DNA of 20,200 nucleotides, taken from an uncultured Actinomycetes bacterium (lineage in GTDB: Bacteria > Actinomycetota > Acidimicrobiia > Acidimicrobiales > Microtrichaceae). The translations under genes were made by a program, and so were the position numbers. A model generated the notes under the pieces. It worked only from the letters and a program-made list of their open reading frames with translations. It was not told the DNA's origin and did not search any database. Of the stretch, positions 14,085 through 20,200 are shown in pieces. Within the stretch, counting starts at the first letter, position 1. Each line of letters opens with the position of its first letter. The stretch covers positions 1-20,200 of the forward strand of contig CAJANQ010000205.1 in NCBI GenBank assembly GCA_903941145.1, read 5' to 3'.

Positions 14085-14090
14085 TAGCGT
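14085..14090 (+). promoter_or_regulatory. -10 hexamer TAGCGT, leaderless start
   Basis: TAGCGT ends 7 bases before ATG 14098. It would drive the DUF4230 gene and probably the two ABC transporter genes behind it. Confidence 0.6.
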
Positions 14091-14097
14091 GACCCCC

Positions 14098-14760
14098 ATG
14101 GGCAAGCTCCAGCAGCCAAAGTCGTCCCGACCGTCCGCACTCCTGGTCGTCCCGCTCGCCGTGATCGCCCTCACGCTCCTGGCGCTGCTGGTGGTCGGCG
14201 TCGTCTCGACGTTCGACCCGTTCGCCAGCAACCAGGTCGACCGGTCCGCCCCGGCGGTGCTCGAGAAGATCCGGGAGCTCGAGCAGTTCACCGCGGCGGA
14301 GGGCCAGTTCGTCCAGACCGTCGACTTCGAGCGCGACGCCAAGTACCTCCCGTCCATCCTCAAGGGCGAGCGTGTCGTGGCGTCGGTGCAGGGCAACGTG
14401 TCCGCCACGGTCGACTTCGGCGGCCTGGACCAGGACGCCGTGAAGGTCAGCGACGACCGGCGCACGATCACCCTGCGGCTGCCCGCGCCGGAGCTGGAGG
14501 CCGCCGACATCGAGGAGTCCTCGACCAAGATCCTCACCCGCGACCGCGGGGTCATCGACCGGGCCGAGGACTTCTTCTCGTCCAACCCGACCGACGACCT
14601 GCCCCTCTACCGGGCCGCCGAGAAGAAGGTCGATGCCGCCGCGGCCCGGTCCGACCTGCAGCAGACTGCACGGACCAACACCGAACGCTGGCTGCGCACG
14701 TTCCTTGGGGCGGCCGGGTTCGACACGGTCAACATCAGCTGGGCACCCGCACCGGGCTGA
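14098..14760 (+). CDS. DUF4230 membrane protein
   Basis: A 220-residue protein with one N-terminal membrane segment (about 13-37) and an outside domain. VLEKIRELEQFTAAEGQFVQTVDF (54-77) and the following GNVSATVDFGGL...VKVSDDRRTITLRLPAPEL (99-133) fit DUF4230, a family of unknown function. A mixed alpha region follows, with AAEKKVDAAAARSDLQQTARTNTERWLRTFL as a long C-terminal amphipathic helix. A short Pro-rich tail ends the protein. The leaderless -10 supports ATG 14098. It is 42 bases ahead of an ABC ATPase and its permease with no visible promoter in the gap, so it may be an accessory subunit of that transporter; this is inference from order only. An 11-base direct repeat (CAGCTGGGCAC at 14736 and 14772) spans its end and the gap. 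Confidence 0.78.
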   Translation: MGKLQQPKSSRPSALLVVPLAVIALTLLALLVVGVVSTFDPFASNQVDRSAPAVLEKIRELEQFTAAEGQFVQTVDFERDAKYLPSILKGERVVASVQGNVSATVDFGGLDQDAVKVSDDRRTITLRLPAPELEAADIEESSTKILTRDRGVIDRAEDFFSSNPTDDLPLYRAAEKKVDAAAARSDLQQTARTNTERWLRTFLGAAGFDTVNISWAPAPG

Positions 14761-14802
14761 CCAACCAGCACCAGCTGGGCACACCACGAGCACGGGGGCA
14801 CC

Positions 14803-15552
<750 letters not shown>

Positions 15553-15561
15553 CGGCACGCC

Positions 15562-18165
15562 GTGCTCCGCCTCGCGCTCTCCAACCTGCGGGCCAACTGG
15601 ACCCGCTTCCTGGCCACCGCCGCCGCGGTCGTCGTCGGCGTGGCGTTCCTGGCGGCCGGACTCATGCTCACCGACGCGGTCCGCGTCTCGCTCCTCGGCA
15701 GCGTCGAGCAGCAGTACGCCGGCGTCGACCTGGCGGTGACCACTGCCGGCGAGTTCGCCAACCTGGGCGACGCCGGCGAGTCGGTGAGCCCGCTCGGCGC
15801 CGACTCGCTCGCCCTGGTCCGAGCCGTCCCCGGCGTGGTCGCCGCCGCTCCGGTCACCACGGCGGAGGTGCGGGTGCTCAAGCCGGACGGCGAGGCAGTC
15901 AGCCTGCGCACCCAGGGCCGGCCGTGGATCGTCGACGACGAGCTCAACCCGCTCACGCTCGACTCGGGCCGGGCGCCGACCGCCGGCGGCGAGGTGGTGG
16001 TCGACCGCGCCACGGCCGACCGGGCCGGCCTGCGCACCGGCAGCACGGTGGTCCTCGAGACCCCGCTCGGCGAACGGACCGCCAAGGTCGTCGGCATCTC
16101 CTCGTTCGGGCGGTCGGCGGCGGTCGACCCCGGCGGCACGGTGTCGTTCTTCGAGAACGAGGCGGCGCTGGTCCTCGGCGGCGGCCGGGTGAGCTGGTCG
16201 CAGATCCTGGTCCGCACCGCGGGCGGAGGCGCACCGGTCACGCAGTCGCTCCAGCAGGTGCTGCCACCCCTGGCCCAGGTCGTCACGGCCGAGGACGTGG
16301 TCGAGCGGGAGCAGCGGGTGCTCAACACCTTCGTCGACGTGCTGCGCCCGGTGCTCACCGGGTTCGCCTTCCTGTCGCTCTTCGTGTGCGCGTTCGTGAT
16401 CTTCAACACCTTCTCGGTGGTCGTCACGCAGCGGTTCCGCGAGCTGGCCCTGGTCCGGGCCGTCGGCGGGACACCTGCGCAGGTGCGGCGATCACTCATG
16501 GTCGAGGGCGTCCTGGTGGGCCTGGTCGCCAGCGCCGTCGGCCTGGTCGCCGGCGCGGCACTCTCGGTCGGCCTGCAGGCCCTGCTGTCGAGGTTCGACG
16601 TCCCGCTGCCCGGCGCCGGGGTCAAGGTCACCACGGGGACCGTCGTCATGGGGCTGGTCGTCGGCACGCTGGTCACGGTGGCGTCCGTGGCGGTCCCGGC
16701 GTTCCGGGCCGGACGCACCAAGCCCGTCGAGGCGATGCGGTCCTCGGCGTTCGACCGGTCCGGGACGTCCAAGGTCCGACTCGTGCTGGGCGGAGCAGCG
16801 CTGGCCGCCGCGGTCGGCGTGCTGCTGGGCGCCAAGGCGGGGGCGCTGCCCAAGGCGCTGCTCGGCGGCGGCACGCTCTTCATGTTCACGGCGCTCGTCG
16901 TCGGCGGACCGCTGCTGGCCAGGGTGTTCTCCAAGCTCCTGTCGTTCCCGATGCGGGCGTTCGGCCTGACCGGGCGGCTCGCGGCCGACAACTGCGCCCG
17001 CAACCCGAAGCGCACCGCCACGACGGCGAACGCGCTCGTGATCGGGCTGTTCCTCGTCACACTGGTGACCGTGTCCGGCACCGCCGTGAAGTCGTGGGCG
17101 GTCAGCCGGCTCAACACGCTCTCGGGCTCGGACTACATCGTGAGCAGCCGCAGCGGCATCCCCGACGACGTCGTGGCCAAGATCGGCACGACCAAGGGGG
17201 TGGAGGGCTCGGCCGGTGTCCGCTCGGTCGTGCTGCGCCCCGACGGCGGGTCGCCGTTCATCGTCTCCACCACCGACTTCGAGCAGCTGGCCCGGACCTC
17301 GGGGGTCAAGGTGGCGACCGGTTCGCTCGACACGGTCGCCAACGGCGACGGAGTCGCGATCATCGACCAGCAGGAGCTGCTGAAGAACCTGCTCGGCGAC
17401 GCGACGGGCCAGGACCTCGCCGGGACCGGTGACCCGTCGGCCGACCCTGGTGCCACCATCGACCTGGGCGGCACCACGACCAAGGTCGGCGACCAGGTAG
17501 AGGTCCCCGCGCTCGACGGCAGCCCGGTCGTGCTGACCGTGGCCGCCACGCTCAAGGCCAAGCTCGACGCGCTCACGCTCGGCAACCTGGTGGGCCCGTC
17601 CACCTTTGCCCGGGTCGCCGGCGAGCAGCCGGTCCGGTTCGTGTTCGTGCGGACCGACCCGTCGCAGACCGAACAGGTCGGTCTGCGGCTCGAGCAGCTC
17701 ACCCGCAGCTACACGACGATCGACGTGCAGCCCGGCAACTTCGTCGGCCAGTTCGTCGGACAGGCCCTCGACTTCCTCATCAACGCCGTCAACGCACTCC
17801 TGGCCATGAGCCTGCTCGTCGCCCTGATCGGCATCGTGAACACCATGACGCTGTCGATCATCGAGCGCCGTCAGGAGCTGGGCATGGTGCGGGCCCTCGG
17901 CATGACTCGGGGCCAGGTCGGCACCATGGTCGCCCTCGAGTCGGTGCTGCTCGGCACGCTCGGCACGCTCGTCGGCGTCGGCACCGGCCTGTTCCTGGGC
18001 TGGGTGCTGGTCGGCAGCCTGGGCCAGGGCATCTCGCTGAACGTCGACTGGGGACGCATCGGGCTCATCGCGCTCGCCGGCGTGGCCGTCGGCGCGCTCG
18101 CCTCGCTGCTGCCCACCCGGCGCGCCACCCGCGTCAGGGTCCTGGAGGCCATGCAGCCGACCTGA
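15562..18165 (+). CDS. FtsX-family ABC permease with two FtsX domains
   Basis: An 867-residue permease. Hydrophobic segments are near residues 16-36, 263-287, 315-340, 359-381, 408-428, 433-457, 487-510, 738-762, 794-820 and 834-855, giving ten membrane spans. Two large extracytoplasmic domains (about 37-260 and 511-735) each follow a single span, and each FtsX core follows its domain. FRELALVRAVGGTPAQVRRSLMVEG and RRQELGMVRALGMTRGQVGTM are the matching coupling regions of the two halves, so the protein is an internal duplication of the MacB/LolC type. GTG 15562 lies 9 bases after the ATPase stop and has no clear SD, so it is probably translated by coupling. This 10-TM form is common in Actinobacteria; its substrate is generally unknown. 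Confidence 0.9.
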   Translation: MLRLALSNLRANWTRFLATAAAVVVGVAFLAAGLMLTDAVRVSLLGSVEQQYAGVDLAVTTAGEFANLGDAGESVSPLGADSLALVRAVPGVVAAAPVTTAEVRVLKPDGEAVSLRTQGRPWIVDDELNPLTLDSGRAPTAGGEVVVDRATADRAGLRTGSTVVLETPLGERTAKVVGISSFGRSAAVDPGGTVSFFENEAALVLGGGRVSWSQILVRTAGGGAPVTQSLQQVLPPLAQVVTAEDVVEREQRVLNTFVDVLRPVLTGFAFLSLFVCAFVIFNTFSVVVTQRFRELALVRAVGGTPAQVRRSLMVEGVLVGLVASAVGLVAGAALSVGLQALLSRFDVPLPGAGVKVTTGTVVMGLVVGTLVTVASVAVPAFRAGRTKPVEAMRSSAFDRSGTSKVRLVLGGAALAAAVGVLLGAKAGALPKALLGGGTLFMFTALVVGGPLLARVFSKLLSFPMRAFGLTGRLAADNCARNPKRTATTANALVIGLFLVTLVTVSGTAVKSWAVSRLNTLSGSDYIVSSRSGIPDDVVAKIGTTKGVEGSAGVRSVVLRPDGGSPFIVSTTDFEQLARTSGVKVATGSLDTVANGDGVAIIDQQELLKNLLGDATGQDLAGTGDPSADPGATIDLGGTTTKVGDQVEVPALDGSPVVLTVAATLKAKLDALTLGNLVGPSTFARVAGEQPVRFVFVRTDPSQTEQVGLRLEQLTRSYTTIDVQPGNFVGQFVGQALDFLINAVNALLAMSLLVALIGIVNTMTLSIIERRQELGMVRALGMTRGQVGTMVALESVLLGTLGTLVGVGTGLFLGWVLVGSLGQGISLNVDWGRIGLIALAGVAVGALASLLPTRRATRVRVLEAMQPT

Positions 18166-18175
18166 GCCGGCCGGC
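18166..18175. repeat. Palindrome in convergent gap
   Basis: GCCGGCCGGC fills most of the 15-base gap between the permease and cupin stop codons. It is a perfect palindrome without a loop and is too small to call a terminator with confidence. Confidence 0.2.
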
Positions 18176-18180
18176 AGGCG

Positions 18181-18648
18181 TCAGGGAAGGATGCCGCCCG
18201 GCAGCTCGACCCCGGCCTCGGCCAGCGAGTCCAGGTACATCTTGGTGATCGACGCCGCGTCCTCGGCGTGGAAGGCGTTGCCCTCGGCGTCCAGGAAGTC
18301 CATGCCCTGGTCGATCACGAACTGGATGACGGCGGGCTCCTCGGAGTCGGCCGGCACGCAGAGGGTGTGGACCGACCCGGCCTCCTCGTAGACGTAGTCG
18401 CCGGCCGTGGACTCCCAGTCGTACTCCAGGTAGCCCCAGCGGCCGGCCAGCGTGAACGCGTGGACCTCGCCGTGGTGAACGTGCTTCGGGAGCACCGTGC
18501 CCGGGGCGAAGCGGTTCATGAGCGTGTAGCGGCCCGTGCCCTCGCCGGTCCGGAGCACCTTGAGCTCGATGCCCGGGAACGGCTGGCCCCACGGCAGGTC
18601 GTCGGCGCGGCAGACGGTCGTGTCGGTGGGGGTGTCAGCAACAGTCAT
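18181..18648 (-). CDS. Cupin protein, 2,4'-dihydroxyacetophenone dioxygenase-like
   Basis: A 155-residue single-domain cupin. The first cupin motif is PGTVLPKHVHHGEVHAFTLAGRWGYLEY (His56, His58 or His59, and His63 as candidate ligands) and the second is AGSVHTLCVPAD (His94), so a metal centre with three His is plausible. The layout, including the region VIDQGMDFLDAEGN and the C-terminal SITKMYLDSLAEAGVELP, resembles the family containing 2,4'-dihydroxyacetophenone dioxygenase, an Fe-dependent C-C cleaving enzyme. The actual substrate is unknown. ATG 18648 has an SD GAGGAG (18660-18655) 6 bases upstream. Two candidate -10s lie upstream, TAGGTT (18690-18685) and TATGGT (18728-18723). It is divergent from the DsbA-fold gene. 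Confidence 0.75.
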   Translation of the reverse strand: MTVADTPTDTTVCRADDLPWGQPFPGIELKVLRTGEGTGRYTLMNRFAPGTVLPKHVHHGEVHAFTLAGRWGYLEYDWESTAGDYVYEEAGSVHTLCVPADSEEPAVIQFVIDQGMDFLDAEGNAFHAEDAASITKMYLDSLAEAGVELPGGILP

Positions 18649-18654
18649 CCAGGG

Positions 18655-18660
18655 CTCCTC
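18655..18660 (-). promoter_or_regulatory. Shine-Dalgarno GAGGAG for cupin gene
   Basis: It lies 6 bases before ATG 18648 and decides the start, showing a leadered mRNA on this side of the divergent pair. Confidence 0.7.
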
Positions 18661-18684
18661 GGACGGGTTCGGACGGACGTCGGC

Positions 18685-18690
18685 AACCTA
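18685..18690 (-). promoter_or_regulatory. Candidate -10 TAGGTT for cupin gene
   Basis: TAGGTT on the minus strand lies 36 bases before ATG 18648. This would give a leader of about 30 bases that includes the SD. It competes with TATGGT further upstream. Confidence 0.4.
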
Positions 18691-18722
18691 CTTCCGGCCG
18701 GACCGCGAGGGGCCGTCGGCGG

Positions 18723-18732
18723 ACCATAGGGT
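18723..18732. promoter_or_regulatory. Symmetric divergent -10 element ACCATAGGGT
   Basis: The plus strand reads TAGGGT (18727-18732), ending 6 bases before ATG 18739 (leaderless). The minus strand reads TATGGT (18728-18723), a good -10 facing the cupin gene. They share the central TA as at 7421-7430 and 12911-12920. Confidence 0.5.
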
Positions 18733-18738
18733 GCAGCC

Positions 18739-19341
18739 ATGACCTCCCTCACCTTCTACTTCGACCCCGGCTGCCCGTTCACCTGGATCACGTCGCGGTG
18801 GCTCGTCGAGGCCGCCGGACGCGCCCAGGTCGACGTCACCTGGCGGGCCTTCCCGCTCGGGATCATCAACGCCGACAAGGAGGTGCCGGAGGAGTACCGG
18901 CCGTTGTTCGAGGTGTCCAACCGTGCCCTGCGGGTGGTCGAGTCGCTCGTGGCCGAGGGTCGCAACGCCGACGCCGGCGCGTTCTTCACCGCGATCGGCA
19001 CCAGCCGGTTCGTCGAGGGCGGCGAGTACGACGACGCGCTCGTCGTTGCCGCCGGCACGACGGCGGGGATCACCGACGTGGAGTTCCGGATGGCTGACGA
19101 GTCCCAGGACGCCCGGCTGCAAGCCGGCTACGACGAGATCCACGCGATCGTGGGCGACGACGTGGGGTCCCCCGCCATCCGGCTCGACGGGACCGACCGG
19201 GCGTTCTTCGGCCCGGTGGTCAGCCCGGCGCCGAAGGGCGACGACGCCGACCGCCTCCTGGCGGCCTACCTGATGCTGCTCGAGGTCCCCGGCCTCTTCG
19301 AGGTCAAGCGCTCGCGCCAGGGCGAGCTGGACTTCAGCTGA
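18739..19341 (+). CDS. DsbA-fold protein resembling mycothiol-linked nitroreductase Rv2466c
   Basis: A 200-residue cytoplasmic DsbA/HCCA-isomerase-type protein: a thioredoxin fold with a helical insert. FYFDPGCPFTWITSRWLVE (6-23), PLGIIN (39-44), DDVGSPAIRLDG with cis-Pro145, AFFGPVVSPAPKGDDADRL and a LFEVKRSR C-terminus follow Mycobacterium tuberculosis Rv2466c along its length. Rv2466c is a mycothiol-dependent reductase with the active site CPWC. Here the site is CPFT: Cys12 is kept but the second cysteine is Thr15, and no other cysteine is present, so it must work by a monothiol mechanism (for example resolution by mycothiol) or as a transferase. ATG 18739 is supported by TAGGGT 6 bases upstream. 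It converges on the PhoD gene with 16 bases between stops. Confidence 0.85.
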   Translation: MTSLTFYFDPGCPFTWITSRWLVEAAGRAQVDVTWRAFPLGIINADKEVPEEYRPLFEVSNRALRVVESLVAEGRNADAGAFFTAIGTSRFVEGGEYDDALVVAAGTTAGITDVEFRMADESQDARLQAGYDEIHAIVGDDVGSPAIRLDGTDRAFFGPVVSPAPKGDDADRLLAAYLMLLEVPGLFEVKRSRQGELDFS

Positions 19342-19347
19342 ACGTCG

Positions 19348-19367
19348 GCCGGGCCGGTCAGCCCGGC
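19348..19367. terminator. Hairpin between convergent genes
   Basis: The arms GCCGGGC (19348-19354) and GCCCGGC (19361-19367) form a perfect 7-bp stem with a 6-base loop, spanning the stop codon of the PhoD gene just after the DsbA-fold gene. There is no T-tract on either side. A bidirectional role is plausible. Confidence 0.35.
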
Positions 19368-20200
19368 GTCATCGCGGGGAGCCCGCCCGAGGACCAGTCG
19401 AACCGGCTGCCGTCGACCATCGGGGCCACCGGGTAGAGGGCGTCCGTGTGGCGGTACTGGACCACCGACCCGTCGGCCGTGCAGTCCACGAGCCCGTAGC
19501 CGCGGCGCACCAGGTCGCAGTAGCGGAACCCGGGCCGCAGCCCCAGCGCCGCGGTCGCCACGCCGTCGGCGAGGGCGCCCAGGAAGTCGGCGGCACGGGA
19601 CGACACGGAGCCGCACACGAACTCCTGCGCCACGACCGGCGAGTAGTCCTCGTCGTAGTCGCGCACCACGTCGGACTGCCAGAACGAGTGGATGTCACCG
19701 GTGAGGAACGCCGTGTTCTGCACGCCCTCGTCGAAGAGGAACTTGGTGAGCACGTCGCGCTCCCACTGGTACCCGTCCCACGAGTCGGTGTTCAGGTAGA
19801 TCCCGGCATGCTTCGTCAGGCTGGGGTCGGCGCCGCGCAGCACCGGCTCGTCGAGGTCCAGGATCCGGATCGGACTGATCATCACCTGGTTGCCGACGAG
19901 CTTCCACGCCACACCGTCGTCCTGGGCCGCACCCAGTCCGTCGAGCAGCCAACGTCGCTGTGCCTCGCCCAGGATCGTCCGGTCGACCGCCGCCACCTCC
20001 TTGGCCGGCTCGGCCGTGGTGAGTGCGAGCGAGAGCTTGCCGCCGTTGGGGTGTTCGTCGCGGTACTGGCGGGTGTCGAGGAGCGACAGGTCGACCAGGT
20101 TCCCCCACCGGACCCGGCGGTAGGTCTGGGTGCCGTCGACCGGCCACACCGGCTGGTACTCGAACCACGCCCGGTAGGCCGCAGCCGCACGCTCCGGGTC
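19358..20200 (-). CDS. PhoD-like alkaline phosphatase (partial, 5' end outside window)
   Basis: The C-terminal 280 residues of a PhoD-family metallophosphatase; the frame stays open to the right edge (reading ...AYRAWFEYQP...), so the N-terminus, where a Tat signal and the first metal ligands would be, is missing. Recognisable PhoD segments are the strand LVDLSLLDTRQYRDE (20100-20057), WKLVGNQVMISP (19900s), DSWDGYQWERD (19780s) and the metal-binding FLTGDIHSFWQSD (19705-19670), whose His lies at about 19690. The enzyme would hydrolyse phosphomonoesters or diesters outside the membrane using Ca2+ and Fe3+, typically for phosphate supply or teichoic acid turnover. A GTG at 20149 is internal and is not the start. 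No Pho box can be examined because the promoter is outside the window. Confidence 0.88.
   Translation of the reverse strand, partial: DPERAAAAYRAWFEYQPVWPVDGTQTYRRVRWGNLVDLSLLDTRQYRDEHPNGGKLSLALTTAEPAKEVAAVDRTILGEAQRRWLLDGLGAAQDDGVAWKLVGNQVMISPIRILDLDEPVLRGADPSLTKHAGIYLNTDSWDGYQWERDVLTKFLFDEGVQNTAFLTGDIHSFWQSDVVRDYDEDYSPVVAQEFVCGSVSSRAADFLGALADGVATAALGLRPGFRYCDLVRRGYGLVDCTADGSVVQYRHTDALYPVAPMVDGSRFDWSSGGLPAMTPG

Noticed and set aside
13974..14585. N-terminal extension of the DUF305 gene
   Set aside because: It would cross the DUF4230 gene and both divergent promoters. The composition of the extension is not protein-like, and the GTG at 13973 has a -10 at the right spacing.
14736..14782. 11-base direct repeat CAGCTGGGCAC (14736 and 14772)
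   Set aside because: There are only two short copies, one inside coding sequence. This is not enough to call an iteron, attachment site or recombination scar.

Overview
The window reads as chromosomal DNA of a high-G+C actinobacterium (Actinomycetota). The pointers are a PimB'-like phosphatidylinositol-mannoside mannosyltransferase, an AhpE-type peroxiredoxin, a protein resembling the mycothiol-linked nitroreductase Rv2466c, an LAxTG (class E sortase-type) surface protein, and Thr/Ser-rich 'TTTTVP'-type linkers. Those linkers and the gene mix make me lean towards Acidimicrobiia, which is inference only. There are 20 protein genes, one cut by the right edge. I see no tRNA, rRNA, CRISPR array, insertion sequence or phage gene, and no gene-free stretch longer than about 130 bases. 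This looks like core or backbone chromosome rather than a genomic island.

Layout. Positions 14-472 hold a peroxiredoxin. Positions 503-4025 (minus) hold an apparent operon: dienelactone hydrolase, GH36 alpha-galactosidase, GT4 mannosyltransferase. Positions 4131-5523 hold two divergent small proteins of unknown role: an eIF-2B/MtnA-like domain protein, and a thioredoxin-fold protein without a CXXC. Positions 5528-7370 (minus) hold an SDR oxidoreductase overlapping an LpqC-like lipoprotein esterase, divergent from a VOC metalloprotein (7437-7904). Positions 7879-9768 encode a large LAVTG-anchored surface protein. Positions 9863-13973 hold a Cu+-ATPase (CopA), a SpoU rRNA methyltransferase, a CbiX chelatase and a DUF305 protein. 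Positions 14098-18165 hold a DUF4230 protein, a LolD/MacB-type ATPase and a 10-TM FtsX-family permease. Positions 18181-20200 hold a cupin, a DsbA-fold protein with a CPFT active site, and a partial PhoD phosphatase.

The strongest pattern not explained by the genes is in the promoters. Nine gene starts are preceded, 6-8 bases upstream of an ATG or GTG, by a TANNNT -10 hexamer (always TA followed by C or G). This is the arrangement of leaderless mRNAs. It fixes several start codons, including GTG starts. At three divergent gene pairs the hexamer is the right half of a symmetric ANNNTANNNT, so two opposite -10 elements share one TA. At 12911-12920 both sides are leaderless, which makes a very compact two-way promoter.

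Most functions are housekeeping: thiol and peroxide defence, copper export, envelope lipid glycosylation, envelope transport and phosphate scavenging. I see no clear new defence or biosynthetic system. The items best worth a second look are the symmetric leaderless promoters, the DUF4230-ABC operon, the eIF-2B-like orphan, the EX7E-to-EX7Q change in the mannosyltransferase, and the thioredoxin-fold proteins that have lost resolving cysteines.
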